Assembly: GCA_934621605.1 (NCBI GenBank)
Contig: CAKTUZ010000010.1
Coordinates: forward strand, 1 to 64,000
Reading direction: 5' to 3'
DNA: 64,000 nt
DNA from: an uncultured bacterium
Lineage (GTDB): Bacteria > Vulcanimicrobiota > Xenobia > Xenobiales > Xenobiaceae
How positions within the stretch are numbered: position 1 is the stretch's first letter; every line of letters starts with the position of its first letter. The notes below the pieces were generated by a model, which searched no databases, was not told the DNA's origin, and was given only the letters and a program-made list of their open reading frames with translations. The position numbers and the translations under genes are program-made. Of this stretch, positions 1 to 7,164 are shown in pieces.

Positions 1-415
1 TTCGCAAGCTCGGCCAAAGCTTTCGGCACTTATTGCCGACGTCTGCTTCGCCTGCGGCTCGCAGCCATACCGGCAATCGGCCAAAGCTAAGGCCTACACC
101 GCATTCGTTTGTGTAACGCAGCAAAACACTGAAGGGCGCAATTTTTTTACAAATAGCGAGGCTGCGTCCTGGAAGGCAAGAACGTAGACTGCGCAGTGAC
201 GCTTTGTTAAAAGCGGAGCCGCAGTCAGTTCGCAGCCTGCAAGGGCGTCGGCCGCAGTGGCAAACATGAACATGGGCCCGCAGCCAAGGCTTGGAAGCGG
301 AAGTTTGGCCATATCGGTAGCGCAGGTCTTGGACGGCTCCGCCCGGCCAATCAAACCGGAGCGTCGATATGGCCATAACTGCAGCTAACACAAAAATAGC
401 TAATGGGCGGGCCAT
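1..415 (-). CDS. Possible partial reading frame, unknown, cut by the window edge
   Basis: A frame opens with ATG at 415 and stays open to base 1 (138 codons). The first 17 residues (MARPLAIFVLAAVMAIS) look like a signal or membrane segment and use codons typical of the window. The rest is rich in Cys, Arg and Leu and matches no family I know. No Shine-Dalgarno is visible, and the segment is more GC-rich than its surroundings. It may be a real exported or membrane protein, a decayed gene, or chance. No function is proposed. Confidence 0.3.
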   Translation of the reverse strand, partial: MARPLAIFVLAAVMAISTLRFDWPGGAVQDLRYRYGQTSASKPWLRAHVHVCHCGRRPCRLRTDCGSAFNKASLRSLRSCLPGRSLAICKKIAPFSVLLRYTNECGVGLSFGRLPVWLRAAGEADVGNKCRKLWPSLR

Positions 416-482
416 ACACTACTAGCATTGCTTACATAGAAAAATTGCGCCGACATACAGGCATTCACAAACAAAATGCGCA

Positions 483-511
483 TTGTCAAACTAGCAAAAT
501 GCAGATATGCT
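483..511 (+). promoter_or_regulatory. Sigma-70 promoter for the nitroreductase gene
   Basis: TTGTCA at 483-488 and TATGCT at 506-511 are separated by exactly 17 bases. The pair lies about 60 bases before the nitroreductase start. Confidence 0.6.
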
Positions 512-568
512 TTTCGCTTCCGCCTGCCCTATCAGTGAAAACCTGAAATGAAAGCCATGAGGTAAAAA

Positions 569-1093
569 ATGAACGAATTTATTGAAACTTTGAAAAACCG
601 TCGCAGTGTCAGAAAATATCAAGCTGACAAAAGTGTTCCGCAAGAGCTGGTCGATCAAATAATCGAAGCTGGTCTCTATGCAGCTAGCGGTATGAATAAA
701 CAGCCCACAATCATTGTAGAAGTAACCGATAAAGAAATACGCGATCAACTTTCCGACTTAAATAGACGTATCGGCGGTTGGAAGGAAGGCTTTGATCCCT
801 TTTATGGCGCTCCTATGATGCTGATCGTATTTGCTGACAAAGAAAATAACAATCATGTGTACGATGGCAGCTTGGTCATGGGCAACTTAATGGCTGCCGC
901 CCACGCTTTGGGATTGGGCAGTTGTTGGATCAATCGCGCCAAAGAAGAGTCGGAATGTGAAGAAGGTCGCGCTATTTTCCGCAAATTGGGAGTACCGGAT
1001 AATTACGAAGGTATTGGCCATTGCATTTTAGGCTACGCTGCTGAAACTCCCCAGGCTCACCCTATCCGTGAAGGTCGTGTCATAAAGCACTAA
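569..1093 (+). CDS. Nitroreductase family FMN oxidoreductase
   Basis: This 174-residue protein matches the compact nitroreductase fold: FMN-dependent NAD(P)H oxidoreductases that act on nitroaromatics, quinones or other small molecules in the cytoplasm. The N-terminal RRSVRKY (residues 11-17) is the usual FMN-phosphate-binding arginine motif. It is followed by an ASGMNKQP segment near residue 40 and a helix-rich stretch MGNLMAAAHALGLGSCW around 104-120. The C-terminal GHCILGYAA is the typical last strand. The ATG at 569 follows a purine-rich GAGGT. It is transcribed alone and ends at a shared terminator facing the next gene. The substrate cannot be told from sequence. Confidence 0.9.
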   Translation: MNEFIETLKNRRSVRKYQADKSVPQELVDQIIEAGLYAASGMNKQPTIIVEVTDKEIRDQLSDLNRRIGGWKEGFDPFYGAPMMLIVFADKENNNHVYDGSLVMGNLMAAAHALGLGSCWINRAKEESECEEGRAIFRKLGVPDNYEGIGHCILGYAAETPQAHPIREGRVIKH

Positions 1094-1113
1094 TTGCCTA
1101 AAATTCTAAGTTG

Positions 1114-1156
1114 AAAATAGGCCAACTCCAGTGGGGAAACGAGTTGGCCTATTTTT
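1114..1156. terminator. Bidirectional intrinsic terminator
   Basis: A near-perfect inverted repeat (arms 1114-1128 and 1141-1156, core ATAGGCCAACTC) has A-rich and T-rich outer ends, so it can end transcription from both convergent genes (569-1093 plus, 1167-2000 minus). Confidence 0.85.
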
Positions 1157-1166
1157 ATTGGCAGCG

Positions 1167-2000
1167 CTACTTAACTAAATATTGAGCACGACTAGCCTGA
1201 AAAGCTTTCCATTCTTGATAGAGCTTAGCTAAGTTGCTATCGAGATAGTTTATAGCCTTTTTCTCAATTTCCGATGGCACACCATAAAAAGCTTCAGCAA
1301 TAGAACCGGTTATAGCGGCAATGGTATCGCTGTCGCCTCCCAAAGATATAGCTAAACGTATGGCATTTTCAAAATCGGAAGATTCTAAAAAGGCCTCGAT
1401 AGCTTGCGGCACAGTTTCCATACAAGTTTCGTTGAATTGATAGTGGGGGCGAATTTCGTCAACAGTAAAGCTTAATTTATAATAATTATCGTTCATATGT
1501 TGTCTTATTTCGTATTTGCTTTTGCCTTGCCTAGCCATAAAGATAGCTGCCGTAGTAGCTTGAGCTCCTTTAATGCCTTCAGGATGATCGTGAGTAACAG
1601 CGGTTACTACTTTAGCTAACTCTAAAGCTTCTTCCAAAGTGGAAGCGGCCCAAGCTGCAGCGCTAACACGCATAGCCGATCCGTTACCAAAGCTGTTATA
1701 AGGCTTAGGATTGAGACAATACATCCAATGCAAAAAGCGGCCACCATAACCGCAGCCAGGATAAGGCTGTCCTATTTGACGCATATAGCGCACAGTCAAA
1801 TCAAAAAGTATTTGTCTTCCCTTCTCATTTAGTTCAAGCCCCTGTTTATAAAATTCTGCAATAGCCTTGCCTACGGCTAAGCTCATAATAGAATCATCTG
1901 TAGCAAAACAATCGTCATTAAAAAAGGGAAATTCAATATTGCGATGATTGGCAAATTCATAACGTGAGCCCACAATATCGCCGACAATAGCTCCTAACAT
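1167..2000 (-). CDS. ADP-ribosylglycohydrolase family protein
   Basis: This 277-residue protein belongs to the DraG/ARH family, which removes ADP-ribose from proteins or small molecules using two magnesium ions. The metal-binding signatures are visible: TDDS at about residues 34-37, GNGSAMR near 105-111, HDHPE near 137, and GGDSDTIAAI near 221-230. The frame could be extended to a TTG at 2012, but GGAGG lies directly before the ATG at 2000, which decides the start. No partner ADP-ribosyltransferase is visible, so its target is unknown; it could reverse host- or self-modification, or act in nucleotide-sugar turnover. Confidence 0.9.
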   Translation of the reverse strand: MLGAIVGDIVGSRYEFANHRNIEFPFFNDDCFATDDSIMSLAVGKAIAEFYKQGLELNEKGRQILFDLTVRYMRQIGQPYPGCGYGGRFLHWMYCLNPKPYNSFGNGSAMRVSAAAWAASTLEEALELAKVVTAVTHDHPEGIKGAQATTAAIFMARQGKSKYEIRQHMNDNYYKLSFTVDEIRPHYQFNETCMETVPQAIEAFLESSDFENAIRLAISLGGDSDTIAAITGSIAEAFYGVPSEIEKKAINYLDSNLAKLYQEWKAFQASRAQYLVK

Positions 2001-2080
2001 ACCGTCCTCCAAGTTAACTTACTTTTATTCATAGGCGACGGTATTTCAGGCTAAAGAGACCTACTTCCTATTTTGCTTTA

Positions 2081-2114
2081 AAAACAAAAAAAGCCCGAGC
2101 GCCAAACCCGAACT
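2081..2114 (-). terminator. Terminator after tRNA-Tyr
   Basis: On the minus strand AGTTCGGG and CTCGGGCT can pair over 8 positions, three of them G-U wobbles, around a 7-base loop. A run of seven Ts follows, then G and more Ts. Confidence 0.5.
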
Positions 2115-2121
2115 TCACTTG

Positions 2122-2208
2122 TGGTGGGCACGAAAGGATTCGAACCTCTGTAGCGCGTCGCGCGTCAGATTTACAGTCTGATGCAATTGTCCACTCTGCC
2201 ACGTACCC
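2122..2208 (-). tRNA. tRNA-Tyr (anticodon GTA)
   Basis: This is a class II tRNA with a 7-bp acceptor (GGGTACG with CGTGCCC), the anticodon loop reading CTGTAAA, a long variable arm, a TTCGAAT T-loop and an encoded CCA at 2122-2124. The long variable arm and GTA anticodon identify bacterial tyrosine tRNA. Confidence 0.95.
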
Positions 2209-2220
2209 GTAACGGAGAGT

Positions 2221-2249
2221 ATACTACCCAAAACGGCCATTATTGTCAA
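2221..2249 (-). promoter_or_regulatory. Consensus promoter of tRNA-Tyr
   Basis: On the minus strand a perfect TTGACA (2249-2244), a 17-base spacer and TAGTAT (2226-2221) sit 12 bases before the tRNA 5' end. Confidence 0.85.
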
Positions 2250-2352
2250 GAGTATTTTCCCCAAGCTGGTAAATATTTTTTAGATAAAGGTTTCTGGCAC
2301 TGCTTTAGGAACTTTGCATATATTGATCTTTCACGGCTAGGAGCGCATATTT

Positions 2353-3951
2353 ATGAATAAACAGAGCAACTTTTTTGCCTTTTTTCAGCGCCATTTAACT
2401 TGGCACAAGATCTGTATGTCTTTAGCACTGTGCACAATAATCGCGCAGCCTGCTGTTGTTCAATCGCAAGACCACAAAACATCTCCAACACCTGCTGCAA
2501 CAGCCACCAGCAGTAATTCAGAAACAAAACATCCCTCAGGGGAAGCAGAAAATCTCTATCAAAAAGGCAAAAAATTTGTTCAACAAGATGACGTAGCCAA
2601 AGGACTAGATTTATTGCGCAAAGCCGCTTCTTTAGGTCACGGCGGCGCTGCCTACCTAGCTGCTGATTACCTTTACAATGCTAAAGGTTGCCCGCGTGAT
2701 GTCAAAGCAGCCATTACCCTGTATAAAACAGCCGCCGACTTGGGCAACACAGCCGCCCAATTAGCTATAGGAAATATATATCGCTTCGGCAATGGCATCA
2801 ATAAAAATTTCGGCCAAGCTATAGCCTTTTTATCCAAAGCGGCCGGTTTTGGCGATCCCAGAGCCAAAAATGCTTTGGCCGAAATGATTGCTGCCGGTCA
2901 AGGTACAGAAAAAGATTATAAAAAAGCTTTTAAACTCTTTAGCGAAGCTGCTGCTTCTGGAGATACCGACGCTATGGTAAACTTAGGCGATTTATATGCT
3001 TTGGGACATGGTATCAAGCAAGACCACACTCAGGCAGTGCAATGGTATAAAAAAGCAGCCGCTAAAAATAACAACCGCGCCTATTACAGATTAGGCTATT
3101 GCTCGGAAATCGGTTTGGGAGTAAAACAAAATCGCTCTCAAGCTATTAAAGATTATGACAAAGCCGGCAAATTAGGCTTTCCTTTAGGTTGGACGCGCAT
3201 AGGCAGACTTTACGATCTCGGCTTGGGCGTTAAACCTAATTTTAAGCAAGCGTTAAAGTACTACGAAAAAGCGGCCAACTTTAAAGACGGAACGGCTTTG
3301 ACAGTTCTGGGACTTTATTACGAACAAGGTCTGAAAGTAAAACAAAATCAAGCTAAAGCTTTGAAATATTATATAAAAGCAGCCGATTTAAAATATGGAG
3401 AAGGCGCCAACATGTTGGGCCGTCTTTATACTGAAGGTAAATTTGTGCCACAAAACAGCGAAACTGCCGCCGATCTTTTCTATCAAGCGGGAGAAGACGG
3501 CAGCTTAAACGGATTATGTAATTCCGGAAATTGCTACTATTACGGCATTTCTCGCGGTCAAGACTATAGATCCGCTTGCGAAAGCTACAAAACTGCTGCT
3601 GGCCTCAATAATCCCATAGGTTTATACAATTATGCCATTTGTCAAGGACGTGGTTTTGGTACCAAAAAAAATGCCCAGGGCGCTATTGATAATTTTATTA
3701 AAGCAGCTAAACTGGGCTGCATTCCAGCCATGTACAAACTTAGTGAAATTTATCAAAAAGGTACTTTAACTGAGTCCGATTCAACTCAAGCTAAATATTG
3801 GCAAGAACAAGCCGAATCTCACAGCAACACAGTAGAATTAAAAAAGCAAATTGACAATATATACTGTCAACCGGACGAAAACAGCTCACGCCCACCGGTT
3901 TTAAAAGCTTATTACTACATACCTACTGATATTATCGTCTTTAATTATTAA
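2353..3951 (+). CDS. Exported Sel1-like repeat protein
   Basis: This 532-residue protein starts with a basic segment and a hydrophobic stretch (about 16-36) that fits a signal peptide. From about residue 64 to 500 it consists of roughly a dozen 36-residue Sel1-like repeats, recognisable by recurring AAxLGxxxAxxxLGxxY patterns. These helical solenoids are protein-interaction scaffolds, often in envelope or signalling assemblies. The ATG follows TAGGAG. A PAP2 phosphatase begins 39 bases downstream on the same strand and is probably co-transcribed. Binding partners cannot be deduced. Confidence 0.88.
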   Translation: MNKQSNFFAFFQRHLTWHKICMSLALCTIIAQPAVVQSQDHKTSPTPAATATSSNSETKHPSGEAENLYQKGKKFVQQDDVAKGLDLLRKAASLGHGGAAYLAADYLYNAKGCPRDVKAAITLYKTAADLGNTAAQLAIGNIYRFGNGINKNFGQAIAFLSKAAGFGDPRAKNALAEMIAAGQGTEKDYKKAFKLFSEAAASGDTDAMVNLGDLYALGHGIKQDHTQAVQWYKKAAAKNNNRAYYRLGYCSEIGLGVKQNRSQAIKDYDKAGKLGFPLGWTRIGRLYDLGLGVKPNFKQALKYYEKAANFKDGTALTVLGLYYEQGLKVKQNQAKALKYYIKAADLKYGEGANMLGRLYTEGKFVPQNSETAADLFYQAGEDGSLNGLCNSGNCYYYGISRGQDYRSACESYKTAAGLNNPIGLYNYAICQGRGFGTKKNAQGAIDNFIKAAKLGCIPAMYKLSEIYQKGTLTESDSTQAKYWQEQAESHSNTVELKKQIDNIYCQPDENSSRPPVLKAYYYIPTDIIVFNY

Positions 3952-3990
3952 ACGACGAAATATTTACATAATAATCGGAAAAATAAATAG

Positions 3991-4623
3991 GTGACTTCTT
4001 TCAAAAAATATAATTTATATTTATTGATTAGTCTGTTGGGCCCAATTCTCTTCAGTTTAGGACTCTATATTTACAACTACATTCCTAACTTAGACTACAG
4101 TATTCTAAAAGTTATTAGCCATCCTGGCTCCACAGGATTAAACAAATTATCTTTCATATGCAGTTGGTTGGGTAATTATTTTGTTACTGTCCCAACAATT
4201 ATCGTCGCTTCCGTACTGAGCGTGAAAAAACGATGGCACTACCTGGCGGAAATGGTTTTGCCAGTAATACTGTCAACTTTAAGTTGCACTATATTGAAAG
4301 CTCTAATTATGCGCCCTCGCCCCATTTGCTTTGGTTTTAACGCTTTAGCAAATGAACCATTTTTCAGCTTTCCTTCCGGACACACTACCGGTTCGACAGC
4401 TTTTACATTGGCCTTCCTTATCGTATTTTGGCAAATGTCACTAAAACTTACTTATAAAATAACCTGTACAGTGGTAGGCACTCTCTTTGTATTATTGGTA
4501 GCTTGGAGTCGCTTATATAATGCCGTTCACTTTCCTAGTGACATTATTGGCAGTTTTGGTTTAGTAATCTTTTTTAGCTTCGCTACTCTATATACAGTTG
4601 AAAGTTTACGAAAACAAAACTGA
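3991..4623 (+). CDS. PAP2-family membrane phosphatase
   Basis: This 210-residue multi-span protein has all three signatures of the PAP2/acid phosphatase superfamily: KALIMRPRP at 103-111, PSGHTT at 128-133 and SRLYNAVHFPSD at 173-184. These supply the phosphate-binding Lys/Arg, the catalytic His of PSGH and the His-Asp pair. Relatives dephosphorylate undecaprenyl pyrophosphate, phosphatidic acid or phosphatidylglycerol phosphate at the outer face of the membrane. Recycling of undecaprenyl carrier would suit the cell-wall genes nearby, but that is inference. The start is a GTG with little ribosome-site support. Confidence 0.88.
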   Translation: MTSFKKYNLYLLISLLGPILFSLGLYIYNYIPNLDYSILKVISHPGSTGLNKLSFICSWLGNYFVTVPTIIVASVLSVKKRWHYLAEMVLPVILSTLSCTILKALIMRPRPICFGFNALANEPFFSFPSGHTTGSTAFTLAFLIVFWQMSLKLTYKITCTVVGTLFVLLVAWSRLYNAVHFPSDIIGSFGLVIFFSFATLYTVESLRKQN

Positions 4624-4668
4624 AAAAAAAGAACCCTCCACGGTGAGCAGAGAAACTCGCCTGAAGGG
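4621..4668 (-). terminator. Likely terminator after tRNA-Thr
   Basis: An imperfect hairpin (CCCT/AGGG and GGTGAG/CTCGCC) is followed on the minus strand by TTCTTTTTTTT. It lies directly downstream of the tRNA and also faces the end of the PAP2 gene. Confidence 0.5.
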
Positions 4669-4676
4669 ACCGCTTT

Positions 4677-4752
4677 TGGAGCCTCGAACCGGACTCGAAC
4701 CGGTGACCTTCCGCTTACAAGGCGGGAGCTCTACCAACTGAGCTATTGAGGC
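4677..4752 (-). tRNA. tRNA-Thr (anticodon TGT)
   Basis: A 76-base cloverleaf: acceptor GCCTCAA with TCGAGGC, D arm GCTC/GAGC, anticodon loop CTTGTAA placing TGT at positions 34-36, T arm ACCGG/CCGGT with TTCGAGT, and an encoded CCA. One acceptor pair (A-C) and the outermost anticodon-stem pair (C-A) are mismatched. That is tolerable but worth a covariance-model check. Confidence 0.92.
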
Positions 4753-4773
4753 AAATATCAACTCGACTGGGAA

Positions 4774-4802
4774 ATAATACTTAATAAACAAAAATTTGTC
4801 AA
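4774..4802 (-). promoter_or_regulatory. Consensus promoter of tRNA-Thr
   Basis: On the minus strand TTGACA (4802-4797), a 17-base spacer and TATTAT (4779-4774) precede the tRNA by 21 bases. Confidence 0.88.
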
Positions 4803-4823
4803 GATGGGGAAACAAAATCAAAG

Positions 4824-4859
4824 AGGCCGCCAAGAGAAGGGCTTATCTCCGGACGGCCT
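4824..4859 (-). terminator. Possible terminator of sigH
   Basis: AGGCCG at 4824-4829 and CGGCCT at 4854-4859 pair around a partly paired loop. The minus-strand tail CTTTGATTTTGTTT is only moderately T-rich. It lies about 55 bases past the sigH stop. Confidence 0.4.
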
Positions 4860-4914
4860 TTTGCGAACCTCTTCCTTTCATTACGTCAGTGCGAAGACAC
4901 CAACGAAAGCTGAG

Positions 4915-5583
4915 CTAATGGTTCATGGGAGCTTTCAAAGTTCTCTCGATTTTGCGTTTAACTCTCTGTAAAGCATTGTCAATAGATTTTACATGGCGAT
5001 TGAGCTCTTTAGCCATCTCTTGGTAAGACTTGCCTTCAAGATAAGATTGCAAAACCTGAGACTCCAACTCACTCAAGTTTTGTTTAATTTTTTCTCTCAA
5101 ATCGCTAGAAAGCTCAGTACTGATAAATACCTCTTCCGGATCGGAAACTTTATTGGAGGAAAGAACATCCAACATAGTCCGATCAGAATCTTCATCATAA
5201 ATCGGCTTATTAAGCGACACATAAGAGTTCAAAGGTATATGTTTCTGACGAGTGGCAGTTTTTATGGCGGTAATAATCTGTCTCGTTATGCACAACTCAG
5301 CGAATGCTCTGAAAGAAGATAATTTGTCAGCACGGAAGTCGCGAATTGACTTGTACAGGCCAATCATTCCCTCTTGAATAATATCTTCACGATCGGCACC
5401 GACCAAAAAGTAGGACTTTGCCTTCACACGTACAAAATTTTTGTACTTGGAGATGAGGTACTCGGTAGCAAACTCATCACCGTCCTTGGCTAGCTTGACA
5501 ACTTCCTCATCCTGGCGTTCATCTAAGCTGGCACTGTAGTTGCTGCCCGTACTTGGCACTGACATCAAGTTGGTATTTGGCAT
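4915..5583 (-). CDS. sigH: RNA polymerase sigma factor SigH
   Basis: This 222-residue sigma-70-family factor is strikingly like Bacillus SigH (Spo0H) as I remember it. Region 2 (REDIIQEGMIGLYKSI, about 64-79), the linking segment ITRQIITAIKTATRQKHIPL and region 4.2 (ELNRHVKSIDNALQRVKR) are nearly identical in pattern. It directs core polymerase to alternative promoters, which in Firmicutes serve transition-state, competence and early sporulation genes. The upstream genes cysS and rlmB have the same order as in Firmicutes, although here about 690 non-coding bases separate rlmB from sigH. No sporulation gene is seen in this window, so its regulon is open; competence or pili is a plausible inference. 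Confidence 0.95.
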   Translation of the reverse strand: MPNTNLMSVPSTGSNYSASLDERQDEEVVKLAKDGDEFATEYLISKYKNFVRVKAKSYFLVGADREDIIQEGMIGLYKSIRDFRADKLSSFRAFAELCITRQIITAIKTATRQKHIPLNSYVSLNKPIYDEDSDRTMLDVLSSNKVSDPEEVFISTELSSDLREKIKQNLSELESQVLQSYLEGKSYQEMAKELNRHVKSIDNALQRVKRKIERTLKAPMNH

Positions 5584-6276
5584 TCAAATAACCTCGTGTT
5601 CTTCCAATGTGAGCCTCTGCGGAGTACGAACAATGTGTAGCTTCTCTAATAAAATTCCACAAAGTTTTAACTAAGTTGCAACAGATGCCGCTTGCGGCTG
5701 ACCCGCACTGATCCAGCGTATCGTATTCTCTTGTTAAAACTCAAACCAACCTAGAGAGCACCCACCCAGTGGGCGAAGCAACCCCTCTGTGCCCAACAGT
5801 ACCAACTTTACCGCAAGTTTTCTATACTGCCACCGGAAGTAGAGAAACAAAAACTAGCTATCCGCAACTCTCAAAAGAATAAAGCCAGACAACTAATTTG
5901 ATACACACATCCTCCACCGCAAAAAATATAACTGAAAGAAGATGAAACTGAACTTTCCGCAACTGTTACGCTGCAGAGTTCCTAGTCAAATATCCATTCG
6001 GATACAAGTATCCCTAGGCTATCCCCGTAGTTCCTACGGTTCTTTGGTACGCCGACCAATATAAAGACTGGCGCCCCGGCCTAAGCTTCAAAACATATAC
6101 TCTAAAAAAAATCAGCTTAAAACTAATTTAGTTAGAGAAGGAAACTCGGGCTTTGGTAAGGAAAGAAGGCCTATCACTTCGTGATCTGAACATTCCTTCC
6201 ATTAGCTTACCTGTGAAGGATAGCACAAACAGACCTTTTTGGCAATTATTGACAATTGCCTCTGTTGTTGTCTCCC
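5584..6276 (-). promoter_or_regulatory. Long structured non-coding leader upstream of sigH
   Basis: No convincing gene lies in these 693 bases. The minus strand can form several hairpins: CCGTAG/CTACGG at about 6025-6039; CCTAG/CTAGG enclosing GGATAC/GTATCC at about 5980-6016; a GGGT/CCC-containing hairpin near 5766-5805; and GGTAAG/CTTACC with nested ATCAC/GTGAT near 6155-6212. One possible sigma-70-like promoter (TTGAGT, 18 bases, TACGCT) lies near 5710-5742. This could be a regulated 5' leader of sigH or a separate small RNA. Confidence 0.4.
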
Positions 6277-7164
6277 CTACCTTATTTTCGATCTCTGTCG
6301 GACTACTTCATACATCATAATCCCGCCGGCTACGGAAACGTTTAACGATTCGATCCTACCCAGCATGGGAATTTTTACCAAATTAGTACAGAGTTCTTTA
6401 ACAGCGGGACGCAGCCCCTTACCTTCAGCTCCCATTACCACTACAGTAGGGCCACTGTAGTCTACTTGGGTATAGTCATAATCAGTATTTGAATCAGCCC
6501 CCAGAATAGTATAATTTTCTGAACGAAGCTGACGCAAAACAGATCCCAACTTCGGTACACGAGCCACCAGCATATACTGATCTGCTCCGGCACTAGCCCT
6601 GGTAACAGCTGCAGTAAAGCTGCACGAATTAGAGCTGGTGACAATAACCCCATCTACTCCGCTGGCCTCAGCCGTACGCAACAAGGCTCCAAAATTGCCA
6701 GGATCCTGCACTTCATCAAGTACCAACAGGAAAGGAGCGTAATCACTTTGGCGACATTTGTCCATAATTTCTTCTAAAGTGTTAAAATTACGCGCTGCTT
6801 TAACAGCAGCCACACCTTGATGATTGGCATGATTGCACATAAAATCCAGACGATTACGATCGCAATGGATAACGGCGATTCCTTCCTCGCGAGCCATTGT
6901 AAACACTTCTTTAGGCACGCCCACAGCTTGCTTAAGTACATAAATACGCTGTAAAGGCACGCCGCTACGCAAAGCTTCAACTACAGGGCGACGCCCATAA
7001 ATAGTCTCTTGCTCACCTCTAGAGTCACCAACTGCCCTATTTCCCTGTTCTTCGGAGCTCCTCTTCTCTCCGAAATGGCGATTTTGCTGTCGCTTACGTC
7101 CGTCCCCTGCAAAACGTCCGTAAGAATGACCACTGTTTATCTCTTGCTTGGATCGATTTTCCAT
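6277..7164 (-). CDS. rlmB: 23S rRNA 2'-O-methyltransferase of the RlmB/TrmH family
   Basis: A 295-residue SpoU/SPOUT methyltransferase that transfers a methyl group from SAM to a ribose 2'-OH of 23S rRNA. The three trefoil-knot motifs are present: LDEVQDPGNFGALLRTAEA (149-167), GAEGKGLRP (245-253) and IPMLGRIESLNVSVAGG (265-281). Residues 57-120 form the L30e-like substrate domain (YGRRPVVEAL). The first 50 residues are a charged, probably disordered extension. The ATG lies inside the end of cysS (28-base overlap), indicating tight coupling, with AAGGGG just upstream. Confidence 0.93.
   Translation of the reverse strand: MENRSKQEINSGHSYGRFAGDGRKRQQNRHFGEKRSSEEQGNRAVGDSRGEQETIYGRRPVVEALRSGVPLQRIYVLKQAVGVPKEVFTMAREEGIAVIHCDRNRLDFMCNHANHQGVAAVKAARNFNTLEEIMDKCRQSDYAPFLLVLDEVQDPGNFGALLRTAEASGVDGVIVTSSNSCSFTAAVTRASAGADQYMLVARVPKLGSVLRQLRSENYTILGADSNTDYDYTQVDYSGPTVVVMGAEGKGLRPAVKELCTNLVKIPMLGRIESLNVSVAGGIMMYEVVRQRSKIR

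Noticed and set aside
4606..4833. A 75-codon minus-strand open frame.
   Set aside because: It runs across tRNA-Thr and its terminator.
5980..6060. A segment before sigH recalling a cyclic di-GMP (GEMM) riboswitch, with a stem-loop followed by GGGGATAGCC.
   Set aside because: The conserved 5' A-rich bulge, GCAAAG and the closing tetraloop receptor are not present in the right places.
5600..6100. RNase P RNA, tmRNA or 6S RNA in the region before sigH.
   Set aside because: The conserved core strings of these RNAs were looked for on the minus strand and not found.
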